Below, in pieces: positions 7,005 through 15,086 of a DNA stretch of 22,583 nt (within the stretch, counting starts at the first letter, position 1; each line of letters begins with the position of its first letter). This DNA comes from 13-2-20CM-68-14 sp036378475 (GTDB lineage: Bacteria; Actinomycetota; Thermoleophilia; Gaiellales; Gaiellaceae). The stretch is from NCBI GenBank assembly GCA_036378475.1, contig DASUWJ010000004.1:1-22583 (forward strand), read 5' to 3'. The notes below the pieces were generated by a model. It was not told the origin of the DNA and searched no databases. It worked only from the letters and a program-made list of their open reading frames with translations. The position numbers were made by a program, and so were the translations under genes.

Positions 7005-8801
7005 ATGCGGGCCCCGGGTTGGTATCTCGCTCGTCTACGGGCGATGTCCTCGCGCGAACTCGCCTGGCGTGCTTCGTCTGCCGTCGCCGCCCGGCTCGGG
7101 CCGAGACGCCGGCTCGCGGCGCCGAGCTGGAGCGGCCAGTGGCCGAACTCGCTGCGGAGGCTCGTCGAGACAAACGGCCAGGCCTTCGTCTCGGACGCAG
7201 AGCGGATCGCCGCGGGAGAGCTTGAGCTGTGGGGACGCAGGCTCGAGACGGACCCCCATGCGCTCGAGTGGGCCCGGGACCCCTTCGGCGGCGGCGCCGA
7301 CAGAAAGCCGCTCTGGGAGCTGAACCGCCAGCAGCACCTCTTTCCCCTCGCCGCCGGGGCCCTGCTCGCGGATCGGCCCGACTGGGCGCGTCTCTGCTCG
7401 GACCAGATCCTCGCCTGGATCGAGCAGCGGCCGCGCCGAAGCTGGGAGTCCGGCTACGAGGCCGCGCACGTGCTCGTCGCCTGGGCCTGGACGCTGCCGC
7501 TCGTCTCCCACGTCCTCTCGGACGAGGAGCGGAGCCGGATCGGAGCGGCCTATGCGGAGCTGACCGCCTTCGCGCTCGAGCGGCCCTCACGCTACTCCTC
7601 GGCCAACAACCACCGCCTGGCGGAGCTGGCCGGGTTGCTCGGCGCCACCGCCGCGGGCGTCGAATTGGAGTGGGAGCCGCTGTGGGCGGAGCTCGAGCGG
7701 GAGGTGGCGCACCAGACCTACGCGGACGGAGGCAGCCGCGAGCAGGCGGGCGGCTACTTTCTCTACGTCCTCGAGATCCTCTGGGTCGCGGGCGTCTTCG
7801 CGCGCGCCAGCGGGCGGAGTCTGGGGGGCCTTCCGGAGCGCCTGGAGGCGATGGTCGGCTGGCTCGAGGCCGTCGCGCGGGTCGACGGCGAGCCACCGTT
7901 TTTCGGCGACGATGCGGAGGACCGCTTGCTGCGGGTCGAGTACTTCGAGCCACGCAGGGCGGCCACGATTGCCGGGCGCGTGCGGGCGCTACTCGCGGGC
8001 GAGCTGACCCTCCTCCCCGCGCCGGTTCGGCCAGCCAGCCGCTCGCTCCTTTTGCCGGAGAGTGGCTTGGCGGTCTTTCGAGCGGGGCCGGCCGCGCGTG
8101 TTGCCGTCGATGTCGGCGAGCTCGGCTTCGGCAGCCTCGCCGCCCACGGCCATGCGGACGCCCTGTCACTCCTTCTCGACGTGGACTGCGAGGAGCTGCT
8201 TCGCGACAGCGGCACCTGCGCCTACGCGCCGCCGTCCAGCCGCGAGCCCTACCGAGCGACCGCTGCGCACAACACGGTCGTCGTCGACGGGCGTAGCCAG
8301 GCCGAGCCGACGGGGCCACACATCTGGGGACGCCGCTTTACGACGAAGGTGGAAGCGCACCGGCTCGGCGACGAATTCGACCACGTACGGGCCTCACACG
8401 ACGGCTACCGGCCCGTCTCGCACGCGCGCAGCGTCAGCTTCCTGAAGCCCGGCCTGATCGTCGTCCTGGACCGCCTGCGCGGGCCAAGCGAGTTCGAGGC
8501 GACGCTCATCTGGCAGCTCGCCGCCGGGGCGTCGCGGTGGCTCCTGGCTGTCGCATCGCAGCCGAGGGCGAGGCGCGCCGAGGGAGACGGACCCTGCTCG
8601 CCCCGCTATACCTGGTGCATGGAGGCTCCTCGCTCCACCTGGTCGACCCGCGGGCACGACGTCGTCTTCGCGACCGTGGTCTCGCTCGAAGGCGAGCCGC
8701 CGCGACCGATCCTTCGCAGCGGAGAGGCAACGACCGTCGAGCTCGGTGCCCTGCGCCTGGTCGAGCGCTGGCAGGGCGCGGCCGTGCAGGTCGAGCGCTG
8801 A
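7005..8801 (+). CDS. Heparinase II/III family protein
   Basis: A 598-residue protein. The N-terminal two thirds is a helical toroid of the alginate_lyase/Hepar_II_III_N type, with SWESGYEAAHVLVAWAWTL and NNHRLAELAGL. The C-terminal part is the beta-sandwich heparinase II/III domain: LGFGSLAAHGHADALSLLLD, LRDSGTCAY, YRATAAHNTVVVDG, then a late SPRY. The N-terminus GWYLARLRAMSSRELAWRA is typical for family members found in exopolysaccharide clusters and supports ATG 7005. No signal peptide is evident, which is common for cluster-associated members. Their role may be in polysaccharide maturation or turnover rather than nutrition. It overlaps the next gene by one base (TGATG), indicating co-translation. 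Substrate is unknown. Confidence 0.9.
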   Translation: MRAPGWYLARLRAMSSRELAWRASSAVAARLGPRRRLAAPSWSGQWPNSLRRLVETNGQAFVSDAERIAAGELELWGRRLETDPHALEWARDPFGGGADRKPLWELNRQQHLFPLAAGALLADRPDWARLCSDQILAWIEQRPRRSWESGYEAAHVLVAWAWTLPLVSHVLSDEERSRIGAAYAELTAFALERPSRYSSANNHRLAELAGLLGATAAGVELEWEPLWAELEREVAHQTYADGGSREQAGGYFLYVLEILWVAGVFARASGRSLGGLPERLEAMVGWLEAVARVDGEPPFFGDDAEDRLLRVEYFEPRRAATIAGRVRALLAGELTLLPAPVRPASRSLLLPESGLAVFRAGPAARVAVDVGELGFGSLAAHGHADALSLLLDVDCEELLRDSGTCAYAPPSSREPYRATAAHNTVVVDGRSQAEPTGPHIWGRRFTTKVEAHRLGDEFDHVRASHDGYRPVSHARSVSFLKPGLIVVLDRLRGPSEFEATLIWQLAAGASRWLLAVASQPRARRAEGDGPCSPRYTWCMEAPRSTWSTRGHDVVFATVVSLEGEPPRPILRSGEATTVELGALRLVERWQGAAVQVER

Positions 8802-10726
8802 TGTGCGGGCTCGTCGGCATGGTGGCGGCTCGCGGCGCGCCGGCACCCACTCCCGAACGGGTCGAGCGGGCCACGGCCGCACTCGCCCACCGCGGCCCGG
8901 ACGGTAGCGGCCACTGGTCGAGCGAGGCCGCTGCGTTCGGCCACACGCGCCTCAGCATCATCGACCTCGAGCGCGGCGACCAGCCGCTTTGGAACGAGGA
9001 CCGGAGCGTCCTCACCTTCTACAACGGCGAGATCTGGAACCACAACGAGCTCCGGGCCGAGCTCGAGCGGGCGGGCCACAGGTTCTTCAGCCGTTGCGAC
9101 ACGGAGGTGCTCGTCCACGGCTACGAGGAATGGGGGCTCGAACTTCCGGAGCGCCTCTCGGGCATGTTCGCGTTCGCGATCTGGGACCTCCCGGCGGAGC
9201 GCCTGCTGCTCGCGCGCGACCGGGTCGGCAAGAAGCCGCTCTACCTGGCCGAGACGCCTCAGGGAGTGGCATTCGGCTCCGACGCTCGCTCTGTCCTGCT
9301 CGTCTCGGGCCTGCAGCCCGCGCTCGAGCCCGAAGGAGTGCCGGAGTACCTGTTTCAGCGTTACCTCGATGCGCCGCGCACGCTCTTCAGGGGCGTCACG
9401 AAGCTTCGCCCGGGGCATCTGCTCAGCTACGACCGCGAGCGCCTCGAGCAGCACCCCTACTGGCAACTCCGCCCGGGGGAGCCGGAGCCACTGCAGCCGG
9501 AGGAGCTGCGAGGCCTGCTTCGGGATTCGGTTCGCCAGCGGCTGATGAGCGACGTCCCGCTCGGGGTCCTGCTGAGCGGCGGCATCGACTCGACCGCGGT
9601 CGCGGGCCTGATGCGAGAGAACGGGGCGGCAGGGATCGCGAGCTTCACGATCGGCTTCGCGGACGAGCTGTACGACGAGCGGCCGCTGGCACGGCTCGTC
9701 GCCGCTCGCCTCGGCACCGACCACCACGAGCTCGTGGTCGGCGCGCGCCAGTTCGTGGACACGCTGCCGCGCCTGTCCTGGTATCGCGACGAGCCGATCG
9801 CGGAACCTTCCGAGCTCCCGCTCCTGCTCTTGGCGGAGTTCGCCTCCAAGCACGTGAAGGTCGTTCTCTCCGGTGACGGGGGCGACGAGCTCTTCGGCGG
9901 CTACCCGAAGTACCGGGCCGAAAGGCTGCTGCGCGCGGGCGGTCCGCTGGCCGCGCTGGCGCTCAAGCTCTCGGCGAAGACGCGGTCGCGACGCCCCTCG
10001 CACAAGCGACTCGAGCGGGCGGCCGAGACCCTCTCGCTCGGGGAGCCGCTGCTCCGCTGGGCCTCGTGGTTTCGCACCTTCTCCTCGGCCGAGCTCCAGC
10101 GCCTGCTCGCCCCCAAGCTGCGAGTCGAGGCCAGGCCGGAGCGGCTCACACGGCCCCTGCGCGAGCTGCTCGCGCCCTATGCGGGCCTGGACGAGGGGCG
10201 GCGGATGCTGGTCGGCGACTTCCTCACCTACCTGCCCGACAACATGCTCCTTCGAGGCGACAAGGTGCTGATGGCGGCCTCCCTCGAGGGCCGCATGCCG
10301 CTGCTCGACTACCGGTTGATCGAGCGGGTCGCCAAGGTCCCCGCCTCGGAGCGGACCGGACTCCGCCAGGGCAAGGCAATCCTCCGCCGGGCCGTCGAGG
10401 ACCTGCTGCCACGGGAGATCGCGAGGGCCCCGAAGCGAGGGTTTCCGGTCCCGGTGCCGGCCCTGCTCCTCGCCGCCGGAGACCGATCGCTCGAGCGACT
10501 CGTCCTCTCGGAGCGGGCGCTCTCCCGGGACCTGTACGAGCGGCGAGAGCTCGAGGCGCTCGTCGAGGGACGCGGCTCCTACCGTGTCGACCGGGACTTC
10601 AAGCTGTTCACCGTCGCTGCGCTCGAGCTCTTCCTTCGCTCGAACATCGACGAGCTGACGGTCACCCCACCCTCCCCGGAGCAGGCCAGGGACGTGGAGC
10701 GAGGGCGCGCGGCCTCGATGCCCTAG
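8801..10726 (+). CDS. asnB: Asparagine synthase-type glutamine amidotransferase (AsnB family), polysaccharide-cluster type
   Basis: A 641-residue protein. ATG 8801 is fixed by the invariant N-terminal MCGLVGM: Cys2 is the glutamine-hydrolysing nucleophile exposed after Met removal. The class II glutaminase domain spans roughly 1-210 (LAHRGPDGSG, TRLSIIDLERGDQPL, FYNGEIWNHNEL). The synthetase domain follows with the PPi-loop LLSGGIDST near residue 257 and VVLSGDGGDELFGGYPKYRA. All catalytic landmarks look intact. It may make asparagine. The setting, coupled to a heparinase II/III gene and beside a uronate-forming dehydrogenase, recalls AsnB homologues in exopolysaccharide and O-antigen clusters, some of which amidate sugar carboxylates. 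That alternative is inference. The stop/start overlap TGATG ties it to the preceding gene. Confidence 0.92.
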   Translation: MCGLVGMVAARGAPAPTPERVERATAALAHRGPDGSGHWSSEAAAFGHTRLSIIDLERGDQPLWNEDRSVLTFYNGEIWNHNELRAELERAGHRFFSRCDTEVLVHGYEEWGLELPERLSGMFAFAIWDLPAERLLLARDRVGKKPLYLAETPQGVAFGSDARSVLLVSGLQPALEPEGVPEYLFQRYLDAPRTLFRGVTKLRPGHLLSYDRERLEQHPYWQLRPGEPEPLQPEELRGLLRDSVRQRLMSDVPLGVLLSGGIDSTAVAGLMRENGAAGIASFTIGFADELYDERPLARLVAARLGTDHHELVVGARQFVDTLPRLSWYRDEPIAEPSELPLLLLAEFASKHVKVVLSGDGGDELFGGYPKYRAERLLRAGGPLAALALKLSAKTRSRRPSHKRLERAAETLSLGEPLLRWASWFRTFSSAELQRLLAPKLRVEARPERLTRPLRELLAPYAGLDEGRRMLVGDFLTYLPDNMLLRGDKVLMAASLEGRMPLLDYRLIERVAKVPASERTGLRQGKAILRRAVEDLLPREIARAPKRGFPVPVPALLLAAGDRSLERLVLSERALSRDLYERRELEALVEGRGSYRVDRDFKLFTVAALELFLRSNIDELTVTPPSPEQARDVERGRAASMP

Positions 10727-10796
10727 CGATCGGCGCATTCGAGGGCCAATTCGCCCCTCGGAAGCGGCTTGGCTCGCCGCAGGCGCCGGAGGTCCA

Positions 10797-10822
10797 AGCC
10801 CGGGCGGCGTTCCCCCCGGGCT
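10797..10822 (+). other. GC-rich hairpin in the asnB-epimerase gap
   Basis: The gap 10727-10862 contains a perfect 8-base inverted repeat, AGCCCGGG and CCCGGGCT, separated by a 10-base loop. No T-tract follows, so it is not a classical intrinsic terminator. It may still attenuate readthrough from asnB or simply reflect high GC. Confidence 0.4.
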
Positions 10823-10850
10823 GGTCGAGCTCATACTCCGGCGCCCGCAG

Positions 10851-10856
10851 TAGGCT
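10851..10856 (+). promoter_or_regulatory. Candidate -10 hexamer TAGGCT before the epimerase gene
   Basis: TAGGCT fits the TAnnnT -10 pattern and ends 6 bases before the GTG start at 10863, so transcription would begin at or next to the start codon. No good -35 is visible and there is no Shine-Dalgarno sequence before the GTG. Confidence 0.4.
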
Positions 10857-10862
10857 GCGCGC

Positions 10863-11858
10863 GTGGCGAGAGCGCTGATCACCGGGGGCGCCGGGTTCAT
10901 CGGCTCGCACCTCGCCGAGCTTTTGCTCGGCCGCGAGTGGGAGGTCTACGCGCTCGACGACCTCTCGACTGGGAACGAGCGGAACGTCGAGCACCTGAAG
11001 AGCCGCGCCGACTTCCATCTCGTCGTCGATTCGATCCTCAGCCACTCGATCGTCAGCGAGCTCGTCAAGAAGTGCGACGTCGTCTTTCACCTTGCTGCGG
11101 CCGTCGGCGTACGGCTGATCGTCGAGCAGCCCGTGCACACGATGGTCACGAACGTCCAGGGCACAGAGACCGTGCTCGAGTACTGCGCGCGCTTCGGCCG
11201 GCGCGTGCTCGTGGCCTCGAGCTCGGAGGTCTACGGCGATCATCGCGAGGAGCGACCCCTGGCCGAGGACGACCGGCGCGTGTACGGGCCGACGACCGAG
11301 AAGCGCTGGCTCTACGCCGACTCGAAGGCAATGGACGAGCACCTCGCCTTGGCCTGGCACCAGGAGCGGGAACTCGACACCGTCGTCGTACGCCTCTTCA
11401 ATACGGTCGGCCCGCGCCAGAGCGGCCAGTACGGGATGGTGATCCCGCGCTTCGTGGCGCATGCGCTCGCGGGCGAGCCGATCGAGATCCACGGCGACGG
11501 GACCCAGACGCGCTCCTTCTGCCACGTCGCCGACACGATCCGCGCGCTGGGTGGATTGATGGACGAGCGGACGATCGCGGGCGAGGTCTTCAATGTCGGC
11601 TCGGTCGAGCGGGTGAGCATCCTCGAGCTCGCCGAGCGGGTGCGGGCGCTCACCGGCTCCGACTCGGAGTTCAGCTTCGTCCCCTACGACCAGGTATACG
11701 GCCTCGGGATCGAGGACACCCTGCACCGCGAGCCGTCGATCGGGAAGATCCGGGCGGCGATCGGCTGGAAGCCGGAACGGAACCTCGAGCACGTTCTCTC
11801 GGACGTGATCGACCACCAGCGCGGCGCCCAGGCCGCGGAGCTCAAGCCCGCGCTCTAA
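10863..11858 (+). CDS. NAD-dependent nucleotide-sugar epimerase/dehydratase (extended SDR)
   Basis: A 331-residue extended short-chain dehydrogenase. The NAD-binding glycine motif GGAGFIGSH is at residues 8-16. The active site is SSSEVYG (119-125) plus Tyr151-x3-Lys155 (YADSK). Typical sugar-SDR elements follow: RLFNTVGPRQ, IHGDGTQTRSFCHV, EVFNVGS. Members include UDP-glucose 4-epimerases, dTDP-glucose 4,6-dehydratases and UDP-glucuronate decarboxylases; the exact reaction cannot be assigned. Because a uronate-forming dehydrogenase lies in the same region, a C4 epimerase or decarboxylase acting on a UDP-sugar is plausible. The GTG start is preceded by a TAGGCT box rather than a ribosome site. 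It is convergent with lysS, with 68 bases between the stops. Confidence 0.9.
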   Translation: MARALITGGAGFIGSHLAELLLGREWEVYALDDLSTGNERNVEHLKSRADFHLVVDSILSHSIVSELVKKCDVVFHLAAAVGVRLIVEQPVHTMVTNVQGTETVLEYCARFGRRVLVASSSEVYGDHREERPLAEDDRRVYGPTTEKRWLYADSKAMDEHLALAWHQERELDTVVVRLFNTVGPRQSGQYGMVIPRFVAHALAGEPIEIHGDGTQTRSFCHVADTIRALGGLMDERTIAGEVFNVGSVERVSILELAERVRALTGSDSEFSFVPYDQVYGLGIEDTLHREPSIGKIRAAIGWKPERNLEHVLSDVIDHQRGAQAAELKPAL

Positions 11859-11926
11859 AGAGGAGGCCGCCGACGCCGCCGGCTGGCGAGCAGGACCCGG
11901 CTGCCAGACGTCCGCGCCTGAGCGCG

Positions 11927-13288
11927 TCAGCCTTCCTCTCGAAGCGCGGGGAAGAGGATCACGTCGCGGATCGTGTCCTGGCCGAGCAGCACCATCGCCA
12001 GGCGGTCGATGCCCAAGCCGAGGCCGCCAGTCGGCGGCATTCCGTACGCCAGTGCCTCGACGTAATCCGAGTCGCCCGGTTCACCTCCGACCTCGGCGGC
12101 CTGCGACTCGAAGCGCTCTGCCTGCTCGTCGGGATCGTTCAGCTCGGTGAAGGCGTTGCCGAGCTCCAGGCCGCCGACGAAGTACTCGAACCGCTCGACG
12201 ATGGCCGGATCGGCCTCGGTCGCCCGGGCCAAGGGCGACAGTTCGACCGGATAGTCGTAGAGGACGGTCGGTTCGATCAGGGACGGCTCGACGAAGTGGG
12301 TGAGCGCGTGGTCGAGCAGTTGCGCCCACGTCCGATCCTGCCCGGTGTCGACGCCACGCTCCTCGAGCCGTGAACGTAGCTCCTCGGGGTCGCGGGTCCA
12401 GAGGCCGTGCTCTTCGAGTGCCTCGAGGAGCCTGACGCGGCGCCAGGGCCTGGCCAGGTCGACGTCGTGGCCACGGAAGGTGACCTTCGTCCCGCCCGTC
12501 GTTTCGCCCGCGACCGTTTCGACGAGCTCCTCGATTCGAGCCATCGTGTCCTCGTAGTCCGCGTAGGCCTCGTACCACTCGAGCATCGTGAACTCGGGCA
12601 CGTGTTTGTAGGAGAGGCCCTCGTTGCGGAAGTCCTTCGCCAGCTCGTAGACCCGCTCCAGGCCACCGACGATCAGCCGCTTCAGGTACAGCTCGGTCGC
12701 TATCCGCAGGTAGTAGTCGGCATCGAGCGCGTTGTAGTGCGTGACGAAGGGTTCCGCGAAGGCACCACCGTAGCGGGGCTGCAGGATCGGCGTCTCGACC
12801 TCGAGGAAACCCTCGCGGTCGAGGTAGCGCCGGATCGACTCGACCATCCGCGTCCGCAGCTGGAAGTCGGCCCGCACCTGCTCGTTGATCAACAGGTCGA
12901 GGTAGCGCTGCCGGTAGCGCGTCTCGCGGTCCGTGAGTCCGTGGAAGGTGTCGGGGAGCGGCCGCTTGATCTTGGCAAGCAGCTCGATCGAGTCGACCGC
13001 AAGCGAGGGTTCGCCGCGCTTCGCGCGCGCGGGCGAGCCGCTGACCCCGACGATGTCACCCAGATCGAGCTCGATCGCGCCCGTGCGGCCGAGATCGCAG
13101 AGGAGCTGGATCCGCCCCGAGCGATCGACCAGGTCGAGGAAGACGAGCTTGCCCATCTCTCGGCGCCCGAGCACGCGCCCCGCGAGCCGGTATCTCGAGT
13201 CGGCCTCCTCGCCCGGCTCGAGCCGCTCGGCCGCCGCGCGCACGGTCGAGATCTCCTCCCGGTCGGGAAAGCGCTTCGGCAGCGTCAT
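11927..13288 (-). CDS. lysS: Lysyl-tRNA synthetase, class II
   Basis: A 453-residue enzyme that charges tRNA-Lys in the cytoplasm. The N-terminal OB-fold anticodon-binding domain (GRVLGRREMGKLVFLDL) is followed by the class II catalytic core. Motif 1 region is FLEVETPILQPRYGGAFAEP, motif 2 is KDFRNEGLSYKHVPEFTM, and motif 3 is GLGLGIDRLAMVL near the C-terminus. The signature RPLPDTFHGL and RYRQRYLDL segment is present. It is about 50 residues shorter than E. coli LysS, mostly through a missing N-terminal extension before the OB-fold. The start is secure: an in-frame TAG lies only a few codons upstream of ATG 13288 and no other start codon intervenes. It lies downstream of the ClpC remnant. 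Confidence 0.97.
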   Translation of the reverse strand: MTLPKRFPDREEISTVRAAAERLEPGEEADSRYRLAGRVLGRREMGKLVFLDLVDRSGRIQLLCDLGRTGAIELDLGDIVGVSGSPARAKRGEPSLAVDSIELLAKIKRPLPDTFHGLTDRETRYRQRYLDLLINEQVRADFQLRTRMVESIRRYLDREGFLEVETPILQPRYGGAFAEPFVTHYNALDADYYLRIATELYLKRLIVGGLERVYELAKDFRNEGLSYKHVPEFTMLEWYEAYADYEDTMARIEELVETVAGETTGGTKVTFRGHDVDLARPWRRVRLLEALEEHGLWTRDPEELRSRLEERGVDTGQDRTWAQLLDHALTHFVEPSLIEPTVLYDYPVELSPLARATEADPAIVERFEYFVGGLELGNAFTELNDPDEQAERFESQAAEVGGEPGDSDYVEALAYGMPPTGGLGLGIDRLAMVLLGQDTIRDVILFPALREEG

Positions 13289-13297
13289 CGCGGCGCG

Positions 13298-13303
13298 AGT
13301 CTA
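13298..13303 (-). promoter_or_regulatory. Candidate -10 hexamer TAGACT before lysS
   Basis: On the minus strand TAGACT lies 9 bases upstream of the lysS ATG. No Shine-Dalgarno sequence separates them, so a leaderless or nearly leaderless mRNA is suggested. A CTGACG lies upstream but at 11-base spacing, too close for a -35. Confidence 0.4.
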
Positions 13304-13316
13304 GTGATGCGGACCG

Positions 13317-13454
13317 TCAGGCCCGGATCAGCCAACCGATCAGCAGGCCGAGCAGGATGTGCTCGGTGCCGATGTTGTTGTGCTTCGGAGCGCGCGCTTC
13401 GTCTCGGGCGAGGGCGACCACCGGGAGGGCTCTCTCGGTGAAGCGCTCGAACAC
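13317..13454 (-). pseudogene. Truncated ClpC N-terminal (Clp repeat) fragment, 45 codons
   Basis: This short frame starts GTG at 13454 and ends TGA at 13317-13319. It reads VFERFTERALPVVALARDEA, then RAPKHNNIGTEHILLGLL, then IGWLIRA and stop. The first 37 residues are an excellent match to the beginning of actinobacterial ClpC (MFERFT...RVV.LA..EA, HN.IGTEHILLGL). The rest of the roughly 840-residue ATPase is absent, and after GLL the homology ends abruptly. It covers only the first helices of one Clp repeat, so it is unlikely to fold as an N-domain. I call it a deletion remnant, though start codon, frame and a nearby TAGTGT -10-like box are intact. It ends 28 bases before lysS, which in many actinobacteria is a clpC neighbour. 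A retained micropeptide is the alternative. Confidence 0.75.
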
Positions 13455-13460
13455 GCTGAC

Positions 13461-13466
13461 ACACTA
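13461..13466 (-). promoter_or_regulatory. Candidate -10 hexamer TAGTGT before the ClpC fragment
   Basis: TAGTGT on the minus strand ends 6 bases upstream of the GTG start of the ClpC fragment, a spacing that would give a leaderless transcript. It sits in the 23-base gap between this fragment and the divergent dipeptidase gene. Confidence 0.35.
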
Positions 13467-13477
13467 CGCCTCGCCCG

Positions 13478-14530
13478 ATGAGCGTCCCCTTCATCGACGG
13501 ACACAACGACGTCCTGCTCGACCTGCATCTAGCCGGCGCGGGCGGAGCACCGTTTCTCTCGGGCCGAGCAGAAGGCCACCTCGATCTCAAGCGGGCCCGG
13601 GAAGGCGGTCTCGCGGCCGGCCTCTTCGCCCTCTTCGTCCGCCCGGAGACCGAGGAAGAACGGTCGGCGACCGCGCTGCCCGAGCGGCAGCCACCCTACT
13701 CCCAGCCCCTCGCCCAGCCAATCACCCAGAACCACGCCGAGCGCGAGGCGAATGCGATGATCGACCTGTTGCACGAGCTCTGCCGAAGCGGCGAGGTCCG
13801 CCTCGCGCTAGCGGCCGGCGACGTGGAGGCGGCCCTTGCCGGCGGCCCGCTGGCGGCGATCCTCCACTTCGAGGGCGCGGAGCCGATCGACCCCGGACTC
13901 GAGGGCCTCGAACCCTTCTACGAGCGGGGGCTGCGCTCGCTCGGGCTCGTCTGGAGCCGCCCGAATGCCTTCGCCGAGGGCGTCGCCTTCCGGTTTCCCT
14001 CCACGCCGGACACCGGCCCCGGACTGACCGACGCCGGCCGCAGGCTCGTCGGCGAATGCAACCGGCTCGGAGTCCTGGTCGACCTCTCCCACTTGAACGA
14101 GCGGGGCTTCTGGGACGTCGCCGCACTCTCGCAGGCACCCCTCGTCGCCACCCACTCGAACGCGCATGCACTCTCGGCCAACTCGCGCAACCTGACCGAC
14201 GCGCAGCTCGACGAGATCGGGCGCACGGAGGGGATCGTCGGCATCACCTTCCATGCCGGGATGCTCGCGGAGCGGGGCGGCGTCGACCCGACGGTGCCGA
14301 TCGCCCGCGTGGTCGACCACGTCGACTACATCGTCGAGCGAATCGGCATCGCCCACGTCGGCTTCGGCTCTGATTTCGACGGCGCGACGATGCCGGCCGA
14401 GCTGGGCGACGCCGCCGGCCTACCGCGCCTCGTCGCGAGGCTTCGTGACCGCGGCTACGGCGAGGGCGAGCTGGCGCAGCTCGCTCATGCCAACTGGCTG
14501 CGGGTGCTGCGCCGGACCTGGCGCGGCTAG
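13478..14530 (+). CDS. Membrane dipeptidase (peptidase M19, renal dipeptidase family)
   Basis: A 350-residue zinc peptidase of the M19 amidohydrolase-like family, which hydrolyses dipeptides, including some with D-residues at the C-terminal position. The ligand set can be placed: His9 and Asp11 in DGHNDVL, bridging Glu132 in HFEGAEP, His205 in VDLSHLN, His226 in ATHSNAHAL, and Asp299 in GFGSDFDG. The core is therefore complete. No signal peptide is seen at the ATG used, so despite the family name it is probably cytoplasmic. It starts 23 bases from the divergent ClpC fragment and converges on greA, with stops adjacent. The role is probably peptide recycling; nothing in the context specifies a substrate. 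Confidence 0.93.
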   Translation: MSVPFIDGHNDVLLDLHLAGAGGAPFLSGRAEGHLDLKRAREGGLAAGLFALFVRPETEEERSATALPERQPPYSQPLAQPITQNHAEREANAMIDLLHELCRSGEVRLALAAGDVEAALAGGPLAAILHFEGAEPIDPGLEGLEPFYERGLRSLGLVWSRPNAFAEGVAFRFPSTPDTGPGLTDAGRRLVGECNRLGVLVDLSHLNERGFWDVAALSQAPLVATHSNAHALSANSRNLTDAQLDEIGRTEGIVGITFHAGMLAERGGVDPTVPIARVVDHVDYIVERIGIAHVGFGSDFDGATMPAELGDAAGLPRLVARLRDRGYGEGELAQLAHANWLRVLRRTWRG

Positions 14531-15000
14531 GCGGCCTTGATCTCGAGGATCTTGTACTTGAGCGCGCCGCGCGGCGCCGTCACCTCGACCGTCTCCCCCT
14601 TCTTGTGGCCGATGATCGCCTTGCCGACCGGCGACTCGTTCGAGAGCCGGTTCTCGGCCGGGTTGGCCTCGGCCGAGCCGACGATGTGGTACTCGACGGT
14701 CTGCTTCGCAGCGACGTCGCGGAGCTTGACCTTCGAGCCCACGGAGACGACGTCTTTGGCGACGTCCTTCTTGCTGATCACCTTCGCATCGCGGAGCCGC
14801 TCCTCGAGCGTCGCGATCCGGTGTTCGAGCAGCGCTTGCTCGTTCTTCGCATCGTCGTACTCGGCGTTCTCGGCGATATCGCCGAACTCACGCGCGATCC
14901 GGATGCGCTCGGCGACCTCGCGCCGCTTGTCGTTCGAGAGGAACTCGATCTCCTGCTGGAGCTTCTTGTACCCCTCTGGAGTGAGGATGACTTCCTTCAC
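14527..15000 (-). CDS. greA: Transcription elongation factor GreA
   Basis: From GTG 15000 the protein is 157 residues, the normal GreA length. The N-terminus KEVILTPEGYKKLQQEIEFL begins the coiled-coil that enters the RNA polymerase secondary channel. The conserved acidic-tip region is FGDIAENAEYDDAKNEQ. The C-terminal FKBP-like domain includes ISNESP-like LSNESPVGKAIIGHKKG and ends in ALKYKILEI. GreA stimulates cleavage of backtracked RNA. GTG 15000 has AAGGGG six bases upstream. An in-frame ATG at 15045 would add 15 basic residues (MARKRRAFFFRKGQL) and lies only 11 bases from a strong -10, so a longer leaderless form is possible. The still longer open frame reaching 15987 is dusB shadow. 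The gene is divergent from dusB. Confidence 0.93.
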   Translation of the reverse strand: MKEVILTPEGYKKLQQEIEFLSNDKRREVAERIRIAREFGDIAENAEYDDAKNEQALLEHRIATLEERLRDAKVISKKDVAKDVVSVGSKVKLRDVAAKQTVEYHIVGSAEANPAENRLSNESPVGKAIIGHKKGETVEVTAPRGALKYKILEIKAA

Positions 15001-15056
15001 GAGCTGCCCCTTCCGAAAGAAAAACGCGCGGCGCTTGCGCGCCATCGCGGGCGCGA

Positions 15057-15086
15057 ATAGTAGCCACCGAGACCGTCTGACGTCAA
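15057..15086 (-). promoter_or_regulatory. greA promoter, TTGACG-18-TACTAT
   Basis: On the minus strand a near-consensus -35 TTGACG (15081-15086) and -10 TACTAT (15057-15062) are spaced by 18 bases, upstream of greA. Predicted transcription start is near 15050. The -35 shares two bases with the -35 of the dusB promoter on the other strand. Confidence 0.65.

Noticed and set aside
8500..8700. Possible frameshift near the heparinase C-terminus, where the sequence looks less conserved
   Set aside because: The other two frames lack family motifs, while the annotated frame retains SPRY and continues to a stop that overlaps the asnB start.
8537..8800. Longer AsnB start
   Set aside because: The glutaminase needs Cys at position 2; MCGL at 8801 fixes the start, and the upstream frame is heparinase shadow.
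8606..10900. 764-codon open frame on the minus strand across asnB
   Set aside because: It mirrors the AsnB gene codon for codon, has no recognisable domain, and is the expected antisense shadow of GC-rich coding DNA.
11859..11926. Terminator between the convergent epimerase and lysS genes
   Set aside because: Only short, weak inverted repeats without a U-tract are visible.
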